Assembly: GCA_913757435.1 (NCBI GenBank)
Contig: CAJYDM010000005.1
Coordinates: 1 to 64,000 of the forward strand
DNA: 64,000 nt
Reading direction: 5' to 3'
From: Syntrophomonas sp. DTU019
GTDB lineage: Bacteria > Bacillota > Syntrophomonadia > Syntrophomonadales > Syntrophomonadaceae
This document shows positions 36,450-45,419 of the stretch, piece after piece; position 1 is the stretch's first letter; the number at the start of each line of letters is the position of its first letter. The notes beneath the pieces are model-generated. The model had not been told where the DNA came from. It saw nothing but the letters and a program-made list of their open reading frames with translations, and did no database searches. Made by a program: the position numbers and the translations under genes.

Positions 36450-38900
36450 GTGCACGGTAATCTAACCCAAACAGTAAAACAATTATTCCTTACGGGCTTT
36501 TTGAGCCTGGTCGCAGTATTGCTGGTGCCAGTCATGGCCCTAGCCAGTGAAGCCGACCTGATCCTGCCAGAATTCGCAGCCAACCATCACAACTTGCTGG
36601 TTTATGGCATACTTATCTGCGTTTTAGGTATGGCCTTCGGCTACTATCAATTCGTCAAAGTCAAAAAGCTTAATGCCCATCAGTCCATGCTCGATGTGGC
36701 TAGCATCATCTATGAGACCTGCAAGACCTACCTTTTGCAGCAGGGCAAACTACTTTTCATACTGTTCCTGTTCATCGCCTTCTGCATAGCCTTCTATTTC
36801 GGCTATCTGGGCGAGATGCCCCTCGGTTCAGTGCTGATAATCTTAAGTTGGACGGTTATAGGCATCTTAGGTTCGTACAGTGTATCCTGGTACGGCATTC
36901 GTATGAACACCCTGGCCAACAGCCGAACCGCCTTTTCCTCTTTGGAGAGGAAACCGCTTAAAATTTTGAACATAGCTATGGATGCCGGTATGAGCATCGG
37001 GGTACTCTTGGTATGCGTAGAATTGATCATGATGCTGATTATCCTCTTGTGGGTTCCCAAAGACCTGGCCGGAGCCAGCCTGATAGGCTTTGCCATCGGT
37101 GAATCACTGGGGGCCAGCGCCTTGCGTATCGCCGGGGGCATATTCACCAAGATCGCTGACATCGGCTCAGACCTGATGAAGATCGTCTTCGGCATCAAAG
37201 AAGACGACCCCCGAAATCCCGGCGTTATCGCCGACTGCACCGGAGACAATGCCGGTGACAGCGTAGGACCGACAGCCGACGGCTTCGAGACCTACGGGGT
37301 AACCGGTGTGGCCCTGGTAACCTTCATCGTGCTGGCGGTGCAACCGGCCCTGGCAGCAACCCTGATCGCCTGGATATTCATCCTGCGCGTGTTGATGATA
37401 ATCACCTCCATAACTGCTTTCTATATCAACCGGGCCTTCAGCCAGAGCCGCTTTGGCTCTAAAGACGACTTCGACTTTGAACAGCCCTTGGGCAGCCTGG
37501 TATGGATCACCTCCATACTGTCCATCGCAGCTACCTTCGTAGCCAGCTACTTCCTGTTAGGCCCGAATTCAGGTGTTCCCGAAGAATTGTCACAGCTGTG
37601 GGTGGTGCTATCTGCCATCATCAGCATAGGCACCCTGGGAGCAGCCTTGATCCCCGAATTCACCAAGATATTCACCAGCCCCAACTCCAGCCATGTGGCT
37701 GAAGTAGTAAAAGCCTCCCGTGAGGGCGGGCCGTCTTTAAACATCCTCTCCGGACTGGTAGCTGGTAATTTCAGTGCCTTCTGGATTGGTATGGTATTCT
37801 TCGCTATGATGTTTGCAGCTTATTATGCCAGTGGATTTGGTTTGAACAATATAATGATCTATCCCTCCATCTTCGCCTTCGGTCTGGTAGCCTTCGGTAT
37901 GTTGGGGATGGGGCCGGTCACCATCGCCGTTGACAGCTACGGCCCGGTTACTGACAATGCCCAGTCGATCTATGAACTGTCCCTGATCGAGGAAATCCAA
38001 GATGTAGACAAAGAGATTGAGAGCAAATTTGGATTCAAACCCGACTTTGAGAAAGCCAAGCATTACCTGGAAGCCAATGACGGAGCCGGCAACACCTTTA
38101 AAGCCACTGCCAAACCGGTGTTGATCGGTACTGCCGTAGTCGGTGCCACCACCATGATCTTCTCCTTGATATTGGTCATCAAGAACGTATTAGGGGTAGA
38201 ACCGGAACAGATTCTGACCTTACTCAACCCCTTCACCATCTTCGGCTTTATTGCCGGCGGATGTATTATCTACTGGTTCACCGGCGCCTCCACCCAGGCG
38301 GTCACCACCGGGGCTTATCGGGCTGTGGAATACATCAAGCAGAACATCCGTTTAGATGAAGACGCTGATCAGAAGGCTTCCATAGAGAAATCCAAAGAAG
38401 TCGTCAAGATCTGCACTCAGTATGCCCAGCAGGGCATGTTCAACATCTTCATCGCCATTTTCTCCTTCACCATCGCCTTCGCCTGCTTGGCAGCGCCGCG
38501 GGCAGGTGAGAACGGCAACTTTGCGGTATCGCTGTTCGTGTCCTATCTGATTTCCATCGCCATATTCGGCCTGTTCCAGGCGGTATTCATGGCCAATGCG
38601 GGCGGATGCTGGGACAACGCCAAAAAGGTAGTGGAAGTTGACCTGCAGGAAAAAGGCACCCCCTTGCATGAAGCCACCGTGGTAGGGGACACTGTGGGCG
38701 ACCCCTTTAAAGACACCTCCTCAGTGGCCATGAACCCGATCATCAAATTCACCACCCTGTTCGGACTCTTAGCCATGGAGATCGCCATCACCGAAGCCTT
38801 CAGGGATATCGCTCCTTCAGTAGGCCTGGTCTTCCTGTTAGTGGCGTTATTCTTCGTGTGGCGTTCTTTTTATGGGATGAGAATACCGGTCAAGGAATAA
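36450..38900 (+). CDS. hppA: Membrane-bound ion-translocating pyrophosphatase (divergent)
   Basis: Hydrolyses PPi and pumps H+ (or Na+) across the membrane, 816 residues versus about 650-770 for most. GTG start with AGAAGG upstream. About 16 membrane helices. Substrate-binding Asp-rich segments are kept (ADIGSDLMK, KEDDPRNPGVIAD, GDNAGDSVG, GPVTDNAQSIYEL, NAGGCWDNAKKVVE, GDTVGDPFKDTSSVAMN) but differ from the usual wording, placing it in a divergent subgroup. GNTFKATAK has the Lys that marks K+-independent pumps, although the following signature Thr is Ala. An extra N-terminal hydrophobic segment ends in ALASEAD. Adjacent adk suggests recycling of ligase-derived PPi and AMP. Confidence 0.92.
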   Translation: MHGNLTQTVKQLFLTGFLSLVAVLLVPVMALASEADLILPEFAANHHNLLVYGILICVLGMAFGYYQFVKVKKLNAHQSMLDVASIIYETCKTYLLQQGKLLFILFLFIAFCIAFYFGYLGEMPLGSVLIILSWTVIGILGSYSVSWYGIRMNTLANSRTAFSSLERKPLKILNIAMDAGMSIGVLLVCVELIMMLIILLWVPKDLAGASLIGFAIGESLGASALRIAGGIFTKIADIGSDLMKIVFGIKEDDPRNPGVIADCTGDNAGDSVGPTADGFETYGVTGVALVTFIVLAVQPALAATLIAWIFILRVLMIITSITAFYINRAFSQSRFGSKDDFDFEQPLGSLVWITSILSIAATFVASYFLLGPNSGVPEELSQLWVVLSAIISIGTLGAALIPEFTKIFTSPNSSHVAEVVKASREGGPSLNILSGLVAGNFSAFWIGMVFFAMMFAAYYASGFGLNNIMIYPSIFAFGLVAFGMLGMGPVTIAVDSYGPVTDNAQSIYELSLIEEIQDVDKEIESKFGFKPDFEKAKHYLEANDGAGNTFKATAKPVLIGTAVVGATTMIFSLILVIKNVLGVEPEQILTLLNPFTIFGFIAGGCIIYWFTGASTQAVTTGAYRAVEYIKQNIRLDEDADQKASIEKSKEVVKICTQYAQQGMFNIFIAIFSFTIAFACLAAPRAGENGNFAVSLFVSYLISIAIFGLFQAVFMANAGGCWDNAKKVVEVDLQEKGTPLHEATVVGDTVGDPFKDTSSVAMNPIIKFTTLFGLLAMEIAITEAFRDIAPSVGLVFLLVALFFVWRSFYGMRIPVKE

Positions 38901-38918
38901 CAAGGGAGATGAAAGACA

Positions 38919-39566
38919 ATGAACATTATCCTTTTGGGCCCCCCTGGGGCAGGTAAAGGGACTCAGGCCGCAATGCTGGTAGAGAAGTTTGGCATTACGC
39001 ATATTTCTACCGGTGACATGTTCAGGGAAGCGATCAAACAGGGCCGGGAACTGGGACTGCAAGTAAAGGCCATAATGGAAAAAGGCCAGTTAGTGCCCGA
39101 TGAGTTAACCGTTGCGGTGGTTCGGGAACGTCTGGCCCGGCCTGACTGTGAGAACGGCTTTCTATTGGATGGTTTTCCCCGCACCATCCCCCAAGCGGAT
39201 GCGTTAGGCGGTATATTGGCGGGTTTAAATCGTAGTCTCGATACGGTGATTAATATCGAAATCCCGGATGACGTCCTGCAGTCCCGCATGACCGGGCGCA
39301 GGATATGCAGGCAATGTCAGGCAACCTACCATACACTGTCCAATCCTCCTAAGCATACTGGAAAATGTAATAAATGCGGAGGGGAATTGTATCAGCGCAG
39401 TGATGACAGCGAAGCGACAGTAGCCAACCGACTGGTAGTATATGAGCAGCAGACCGCACCCTTAGTGGCCTATTATTGTCATAAGGGCGTTCTGAAGACA
39501 ATTAACGGCAATCGAGAGTTGCAGGAGGTCTTCAACAATATTTGTCGCGCTGTGAGCGGGGTGTAG
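38919..39566 (+). CDS. adk: Adenylate kinase
   Basis: Interconverts ATP + AMP and 2 ADP in the cytoplasm, 215 residues. P-loop GPPGAGKGT (7-15), AMP-binding STGDMFR and DGFPRT, and a zinc-type LID with Cys130, Cys133, Cys150 and Cys153. ATG with AAGGGAG upstream, 18 bp after hppA, so co-transcribed with it. In most Firmicutes adk lies in the ribosomal protein operon next to secY, so this is either a relocated or a second copy. The location fits recovery of AMP made by the acyl-CoA ligase. Confidence 0.96.
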   Translation: MNIILLGPPGAGKGTQAAMLVEKFGITHISTGDMFREAIKQGRELGLQVKAIMEKGQLVPDELTVAVVRERLARPDCENGFLLDGFPRTIPQADALGGILAGLNRSLDTVINIEIPDDVLQSRMTGRRICRQCQATYHTLSNPPKHTGKCNKCGGELYQRSDDSEATVANRLVVYEQQTAPLVAYYCHKGVLKTINGNRELQEVFNNICRAVSGV

Positions 39567-39584
39567 CGATAAAGAAATGGCCTG

Positions 39585-39609
39585 TAAAGTATTGCATTTT
39601 GATACTTTA
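39585..39609. repeat. Inverted repeat after adk
   Basis: Perfect 8-bp arms TAAAGTAT (39585-39592) and ATACTTTA (39602-39609) with a nine-base loop and no T-run. Either a weak terminator or an operator for the next gene. Confidence 0.5.
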
Positions 39610-39681
39610 TGGGTCAGTCATTGTATTCGGGTGCGATGATTGAAGGCTCTAAATAACCTGAGTGAAAAAAGGGGGATGCTC

Positions 39682-40512
39682 ATGAAGAACGTGCTGGGGT
39701 TGATAATCTCTGAAAGAAGACTGGGTAATACTGAGGTTTTAGTCAAAGAAATCATGGCAAGCATACCTGAAAAGTGTAATTATGAACTTATACGTCTCAC
39801 TAATTTGCAGATTAAGCCCTGCAAAGCGTGTTACAGGTGCCTTTCGGCAGACACAGTATGCAGTATAAATGATGACTTTAATTCTATATTTAATAAGATC
39901 ATAAGAGCTGATGCCATTATAATCGGGTTTCCTGTCTATTCCTTAGGGCCGCATGGATATTATAAAATGTTGACGGACCGCTTGATCGGTGCCTTTAATC
40001 ATGCAGAATTCACATCGGGAAAACCCTGTATTCTAGTGTCCCCTTTTGGCCGTGAAGGATGGGAAGGGTATACCAAGACCGCAGCCCTGGTCTTACCCCG
40101 AATTCTACAATTAAAGGTAGTTGACTACTGGCAGGTTCAAGCCGCATTGCCGGGAGAGTCTTTGCTCAGCCCAACTAACCTGGAATATGCGCACAGCCTT
40201 GGAAAACGTTTGTTAAATGGCCCTGCCTATAAACCCGGAGCCTGGGAATGTCCGCGTTGCGGATCCGACCTTTTCCGTTTATGCAAAGATAACGGGGCTG
40301 AATGTGCACTGTGCAAAACCAAAGGGGTTTTGCGGGCTGGAGGCCCCCCCGTTTTTCCAGAATCCCAAGAATATAGGTTTTCACCAGCACATATAAAGGC
40401 CCATTTTGGTGATTGGTTGGTAGGCATGAAACAGGATTTCAAGAAGCAAAGGGAGCGATTAAAGACAGTGCAAAATGCCTACCGGGATATGAACTGGTGG
40501 GTAAAACTTTAG
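39682..40512 (+). CDS. Iron-sulfur flavoprotein (NADPH-dependent FMN reductase fold)
   Basis: 276 residues. The ATG at 39682 follows AGGGGG by six bases. A flavodoxin-like FMN domain (NVLGLIISERRLGNTEVLV, GFPVYSLGPHGYYKMLTDR) contains the compact cysteine motif Cys47-x2-Cys50-x2-Cys53-x6-Cys60 that holds a [4Fe-4S] cluster in iron-sulfur flavoproteins. The C-terminus adds a second zinc-ribbon-like set (CPRCGSDLF ... CALCKTKG), not usual in short members. Likely an electron carrier or oxidative-stress reductase of anaerobes; its role in this block is not known. Confidence 0.85.
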   Translation: MKNVLGLIISERRLGNTEVLVKEIMASIPEKCNYELIRLTNLQIKPCKACYRCLSADTVCSINDDFNSIFNKIIRADAIIIGFPVYSLGPHGYYKMLTDRLIGAFNHAEFTSGKPCILVSPFGREGWEGYTKTAALVLPRILQLKVVDYWQVQAALPGESLLSPTNLEYAHSLGKRLLNGPAYKPGAWECPRCGSDLFRLCKDNGAECALCKTKGVLRAGGPPVFPESQEYRFSPAHIKAHFGDWLVGMKQDFKKQRERLKTVQNAYRDMNWWVKL

Positions 40513-40627
40513 GTTTCATTAAGGATCAGGTCGAATCCCTTTAGGGCAAGTGACAATCCCCTATCTTTAATAATTTATGATCGCTCAGGTTGATGGAGCA
40601 ATTTTCAACCGACCAAAGGAGGTTATG

Positions 40628-42430
40628 ATGGGAAGAGGAAGATTAAGGTCGTGGAACACAACTATCATGCAGAATCTGCTAGATGTATCACGCGGATTAT
40701 CAGAGGCTGACTATTACTTTACCAACGGCATGATGCTGGATGTATATAATGGAAGAATTATAGAGACTAATCTTGCTGTTAAGGGGCAGCGAATCGCTTA
40801 TCAAGGTTCGTCTCACGATATGGTCGGGAGCAATACCATCGTAATTGACCTAGAGGGGAGAATCATGGTTCCGGGCTATATAGAGGCCCACGCCCACCCT
40901 TTTCAATTGTTTAACCCCTTGGCTTATGCTGATTATGTAATTTCTCTGGGTACCACCTGCTCAATAAATGACGATGTCTTGTTTATGCGTTTTTTACCTT
41001 ATGATAAAATTATTGCCATAATCGAGAAGTTCGGCGAGCACCCGGTTAAGATGCTTTGGAGTGCCCGATTTGACCCTCAGACCTTCAGCTTGCATGAACC
41101 CACGATATTTCCCCAAGAAACCGTCAGCCAGTTGATACGACATCCTTGGTTTGCTCAGGTGGGAGAAATAACTGATTGGCCTGCGTTGCTTGAAGGTAAT
41201 CAAGCCATGCAGCAATGGATGGTAGAGGCTGGCTGGCTAGGTAAAAAGGCCGAAGGCCATGCCCCCGGGGCTTCAGACCGCACCCTTAATCCGTTGGCAG
41301 CAGCTGGTATTACAGCCTGCCATGAATCGATAACCTCTGAAGATGTTCTGCTAAGGCTGCAGATGGGAATGTATGCCACCTTAAGGAATTCATCAACACG
41401 GCTTGACCTTGCCAGTATAGTGAAAGGCTTAATGAAACATCAAAACATAGCCTGGGAAAGAATAATGATGACCACCGACGGCCCTACCGCACCAGCGTTT
41501 AAAGATGGCTTTAATGATGCCTTGATTAAAATTGCCATCGAAAATGGTATGCCTGCTATTCACGCTTATCAACTCATGAGCAGAAATGCAGCTGTATATT
41601 TAGGCCTGGATAATGAGATCGGCGGACTTGCACCAGGGAGGATTGCAGATATCCTGGTTCTTGATGATCTTGAACATCCGACCCCCAGGCAGGTCTTTGC
41701 TGATGGCAGGTTGGTTGCTGAAAGGACCGATGAGGAGGTAATAGTTCATTATCCATCATTGAGTATAGACTGGGCTGAAATGAAGAACCAGGCTGTTAAA
41801 AGACCAAAAGAGAATTTTGATGCCATCTGGCTACAGCCTCTGGTTGATGACAATAAAACCTTCCCGGTAATGAAATTGATCGATCCTGTGATTACTAAAC
41901 GCATTGACTATGAGCTGGGAAAAGAAATTCAGGTAAGTGGCAACCGACTATGCATTTCGCGTGAATCGGGGCTTTGTTATGTCGCCCTTCTCGCTCGTAA
42001 TTTCCGCCAAATTACCCATGGTTTTATTGAAGGTTTTGCTACGAAACTGGATGCTATAGCAACATCTTACACCGGTTCGTTGGATATACTTACAGTCGGT
42101 CAAAATCCAAGCGCAATGCTTCAAGCTTTACGACGCGTGCAGGAATTGGGAGGTGGAATCGCGGTAGTAAACGAAGGAAAAATAGTTGCGGAAATATCAC
42201 TGCCACTGGTTGGCTTTATGTCAGAACAACCAATGCAGCATGTTATTCACGATGCGATTAAAATCGAAAACGCTATGCTGGACATGGGTTATCCCTTCCA
42301 TGACCTATTCTATACCCTGCTTTTTATAACTTCCACACACCTACCTGAGATACGTCTTACTCCAGAGGGAATTATTGATGTGAAGAGAAGGCAATTATTA
42401 AGGCCCTCGCACCCCTTTACAGTGGATTAA
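40628..42430 (+). CDS. Adenine deaminase-family amidohydrolase
   Basis: 600 residues from the ATG at 40628 (AAAGGAGG five bases upstream; another ATG lies one codon earlier). The amidohydrolase metal site EAHAHPFQ is present, as are the family segments HESITSEDVLLRLQMGMYA, MTTDGPTAPAFKDGF and the C-terminal half YPFHDLFYTLLFITSTHLPEIR, the last written here beyond one helix. The overall layout matches adenine deaminase/YerA proteins (about 580 residues), which convert adenine to hypoxanthine. Because HAH replaces the common GHIH context and the sequence is diverged, a different amide substrate is possible. Confidence 0.82.
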   Translation: MGRGRLRSWNTTIMQNLLDVSRGLSEADYYFTNGMMLDVYNGRIIETNLAVKGQRIAYQGSSHDMVGSNTIVIDLEGRIMVPGYIEAHAHPFQLFNPLAYADYVISLGTTCSINDDVLFMRFLPYDKIIAIIEKFGEHPVKMLWSARFDPQTFSLHEPTIFPQETVSQLIRHPWFAQVGEITDWPALLEGNQAMQQWMVEAGWLGKKAEGHAPGASDRTLNPLAAAGITACHESITSEDVLLRLQMGMYATLRNSSTRLDLASIVKGLMKHQNIAWERIMMTTDGPTAPAFKDGFNDALIKIAIENGMPAIHAYQLMSRNAAVYLGLDNEIGGLAPGRIADILVLDDLEHPTPRQVFADGRLVAERTDEEVIVHYPSLSIDWAEMKNQAVKRPKENFDAIWLQPLVDDNKTFPVMKLIDPVITKRIDYELGKEIQVSGNRLCISRESGLCYVALLARNFRQITHGFIEGFATKLDAIATSYTGSLDILTVGQNPSAMLQALRRVQELGGGIAVVNEGKIVAEISLPLVGFMSEQPMQHVIHDAIKIENAMLDMGYPFHDLFYTLLFITSTHLPEIRLTPEGIIDVKRRQLLRPSHPFTVD

Positions 42431-42488
42431 AACTGGTAATCTATTAGTATTGATATCTAGAAGTAAAGAAGAGTTTGGTAAGAAAGTG

Positions 42489-42516
42489 CAAACCATCGGT
42501 AGCGGTGGTTTGTTTT
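42489..42516 (+). terminator. Rho-independent terminator after the amidohydrolase gene
   Basis: 10-bp stem CAAACCATCG (42489-42498) with CGGTGGTTTG (42503-42512), one G-U pair, GTAG loop, then TTTT. Confidence 0.85.
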
Positions 42517-42538
42517 AGATTATCATAACCTGGTTTGC
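42514..42538 (+). repeat. Right copy of a 25-bp direct repeat
   Basis: Same orientation as the copy at 22697-22721 and identical at 24 of 25 positions (T instead of G at the tenth base). It overlaps the T-run of the preceding terminator and marks the valS side of the accessory block. Confidence 0.8.
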
Positions 42539-42744
42539 AAGTCGTCCTTGGCACCACCCTATAGGAGCTATGTCTGGGTTGACCCCAGTAAGGCAATAAT
42601 CCCTGATACGGAAGTCATGTACTGCTCTGCCATGATTTTGGCCTTATCAGTTGCGCTGTAGGGATGATATTCAGTAAAATTGACATTATACAGTCAGAAA
42701 TTAAAAAATTCGAGCCTGGTGATTAGAACGGAGGAGGTTATCAT
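42539..42744 (+). other. Leader region upstream of valS
   Basis: Contains a small hairpin CTGGG-TTGAC-CCCAG near 42570 and a possible promoter TTGACA (42680-42685) with TAAAAA 16 bp further on. A T-box was looked for and not found. No gene is seen. Confidence 0.4.
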
Positions 42745-45390
42745 ATGTCAGAGGGACATGATATGCCCAGTGTGTACAACCCCGGGGCGGTGGAAAAGAA
42801 GTGGTATTCATATTGGGAAGAGAAAGGTTATTTCACCCCTTTCCCTGATTACAGCAAAAAGCACTTTTCAATCGTTATGCCGCCTCCCAATGTCACTGGT
42901 GCTCTTCATCTCGGCCATGCCATGGATATCACTCCACAGGACATCCTCACCCGCTGGCGGCGTATGCAGGGGTACAATGCTCTCTGGGTCCCCGGAACCG
43001 ACCACGCTGGCATCGCCACACAGGCCCGGGTGGAGGAGTCATTGGCTAAGCAGGGTATATCCAAACATGATCTGGGGCGTGAGGGATTTCTGGAAAAGGT
43101 GTGGGAATGGAAACACCTGTACGGCAACCGTATAACCAGCCAGTTGAGGCTGATGGGGGCTTCCTGCGACTGGAGCAGGGAACGCTTCACCATGGATGAA
43201 GGCTGCTCCCGGGCAGTGCGTGAGGTGTTTGTGAGCCTTTTTGAGAAAGGCCTGATCTATAAAGGGGATTATATAGTAAACTGGTGTCCCCGCTGCCATA
43301 CCGCCATTTCAGATATTGAAGTCGAGCATGAAGACACCGTCGGCAAGCTGTGGTACATTAAATATCCCGTAAAGGACAGTGACGATTATATCGTGGTAGC
43401 AACTACCCGACCGGAGACCATGCTGGGTGACAGCGGGGTGGCAGTGCATCCCGAGGACAGCCGTTATCAGCATATGGTAGGGCGTCAGGTGGTTTTGCCG
43501 CTTATGGACAGGTTGATTCCCGTAGTTGCGGATAGTTACGTTGATCGTGAGTTTGGGACCGGTGCGGTGAAGGTCACTCCGGCTCATGATCCCAACGATT
43601 TCGAAATGGGCCTGCGCCATGACCTGGCCCAGATCGCGGTTATGGATGATTATGGCGTTATGAATGAGAATGCCGGGGTCTACCAGGGATTGAGCCGTGA
43701 TGAATGCCGCCAGCGGGTGGTGGAAGACCTGACCCGGGGAGGTTATCTCTTAAAAATTGAAGAACATCAGCATGCGGTGGGGCATTGCCAGCGCTGTGAC
43801 ACCGTCATAGAGCCGCTCATTTCCACGCAGTGGTTCGTTAAAATGAAGCCCCTGGCCGAACCGGCCATTGAGCGCGTTCTAGCCGGTGAGATCCGCTTCG
43901 TCCCGGAACGATTCACCCGCATTTACACCAACTGGATGGAGAATATCCGCGATTGGTGCATCAGCCGGCAGTTGTGGTGGGGCCACCGCATTCCGGTATG
44001 GTACTGCCAGGATTGCGGTGAAGTGATCTGCAGCCGTACTGATCCCTCTGCCTGCACGCAGTGTCAATCATCTAGCCTGGTGCAGGACGAAGACGTCCTG
44101 GATACCTGGTTTTCCAGCGCCCTGTGGCCCTTCTCCACCCTGGGCTGGCCTGATGACACCCAGGATTTGCGCTACTACTATCCCACCAGCGTTCTGGTCA
44201 GCGGGCGCGATATCATATTCTTCTGGGTGGCCCGGATGATCTTCTCCGGCATCGAACAGACCGGCAAAGCTCCCTTCTCGGTGGTCAATATCCACGGACT
44301 GGTATTGGATGGGCTGGGAAGGAAAATGAGCAAGTCTCTGGACAACGGCATCGATCCCATCGAGGTGATTGAGAAATACGGGGCCGATACCCTGCGCTTC
44401 TCCCTGACTACCGGGGTAACCCCGGGAAACGATGTGCGTTTCAACTGGGAGAAGGTGGAGAATACCCGGAACTTCGCCAACAAGATCTGGAATGCCTCCC
44501 GCTTCGTAATGATGAATTTGGATGGTTATAAGCCGATGGATATAGATGAGAATGATCTCACCTTGGCGGACCGTTGGATCATTTCAGAACTTACTGCCCG
44601 GTTGGGGGACATAACCGCTCACCTGGAAAAATTTGACCTGGGTGAGGCCGCCCGTGAACTGTATGAGTTTATCTGGGATGAGTTCTGCGACTGGTACATC
44701 GAACTGGTCAAACCGCGCCTGTTTGATCGCAGTCAGGAACAGAGCCGCCTGGTAGCGCAGAATGTGCTGGTCAAGGTGTTGCTGGATATACTGCGTGCTC
44801 TGCATCCCTTCATGCCCTTTATCACCGAAGAGATCTACCAGCATCTTCCCGGCCACCATGAGACTATTATGCTGGATGCCTGGCCAGCGGGCACTACAGT
44901 TTGGCCAGACGACGTCAGGGATATGCAGTTGCTTATGCAGATGATTCGTTCCATCCGCAACATCAGGGCGGAGTTTTCGGTCAACCCGGGGACCCCGCTG
45001 CAGGTTGTGGCGGTGGTTGCCGACGAGGGAGTCAGGAACATGCTGACTGCTAATCGTGGTCTGATGGAAGACATGGCCAACCTGCAGGAAGTGCAGGTCG
45101 TAGCCCAATTGGAGCACAAGCCCCGGCAGGCTGCGGCCAGTCTGATGGCTGAAGCCGAGTTGTATGTTCCCCTGGGTGGGGCTATCGATGTGGATAAAGA
45201 GATGCAGCGCCTGCAAAAAGAGCTGAAGACCGCACAGGCTGAAATTGATAAGGCTGATGCTAAACTGAACAATCCCCAGTTCGTGGCCAAGGCTCCGGCA
45301 GGGGTCATCGCCAAAGAACAGGGCAAATTGCAGGAAGCTGAGGCTAAAAGAGAGGGGATTATACAACGTCTGCAGATTTTGAAGGGATAA
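42745..45390 (+). CDS. valS: Valyl-tRNA synthetase
   Basis: Class I aminoacyl-tRNA synthetase charging tRNA-Val, with an editing domain. 881 residues, ATG with GGAGGAGG upstream. HIGH-type signature HLGHAMD (about 52-58), editing-domain TTRPETMLGD, zinc-like cysteine pairs (CPRCHTA, CQDCGEV) and KMSKS in GRKMSKSLDNG. The C-terminal coiled coil (IDVDKEMQRLQKELKTAQAE) is intact. folC follows by 29 bp, the usual Firmicute order. Confidence 0.98.
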   Translation: MSEGHDMPSVYNPGAVEKKWYSYWEEKGYFTPFPDYSKKHFSIVMPPPNVTGALHLGHAMDITPQDILTRWRRMQGYNALWVPGTDHAGIATQARVEESLAKQGISKHDLGREGFLEKVWEWKHLYGNRITSQLRLMGASCDWSRERFTMDEGCSRAVREVFVSLFEKGLIYKGDYIVNWCPRCHTAISDIEVEHEDTVGKLWYIKYPVKDSDDYIVVATTRPETMLGDSGVAVHPEDSRYQHMVGRQVVLPLMDRLIPVVADSYVDREFGTGAVKVTPAHDPNDFEMGLRHDLAQIAVMDDYGVMNENAGVYQGLSRDECRQRVVEDLTRGGYLLKIEEHQHAVGHCQRCDTVIEPLISTQWFVKMKPLAEPAIERVLAGEIRFVPERFTRIYTNWMENIRDWCISRQLWWGHRIPVWYCQDCGEVICSRTDPSACTQCQSSSLVQDEDVLDTWFSSALWPFSTLGWPDDTQDLRYYYPTSVLVSGRDIIFFWVARMIFSGIEQTGKAPFSVVNIHGLVLDGLGRKMSKSLDNGIDPIEVIEKYGADTLRFSLTTGVTPGNDVRFNWEKVENTRNFANKIWNASRFVMMNLDGYKPMDIDENDLTLADRWIISELTARLGDITAHLEKFDLGEAARELYEFIWDEFCDWYIELVKPRLFDRSQEQSRLVAQNVLVKVLLDILRALHPFMPFITEEIYQHLPGHHETIMLDAWPAGTTVWPDDVRDMQLLMQMIRSIRNIRAEFSVNPGTPLQVVAVVADEGVRNMLTANRGLMEDMANLQEVQVVAQLEHKPRQAAASLMAEAELYVPLGGAIDVDKEMQRLQKELKTAQAEIDKADAKLNNPQFVAKAPAGVIAKEQGKLQEAEAKREGIIQRLQILKG

Positions 45391-45419
45391 TAGCAGCCAA
45401 ACTGCAGGAATCATGCCAG

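Noticed and set aside
39579-39596. A third sigma-54 promoter before the iron-sulfur flavoprotein gene
   Set aside because: TGG and TTGCA are present, but GG and GC are 13 bases apart instead of ten.
42539-42744. T-box riboswitch upstream of valS
   Set aside because: TTGGCACCACC faintly resembles the T-box sequence, but there is no AGGGTGG context, no specifier stem and no downstream terminator with a T-run.
42680-43135. A 151-codon open frame overlapping the start of valS
   Set aside because: It lies in another frame over the valS N-terminus, has no ribosome site and encodes nothing recognisable.
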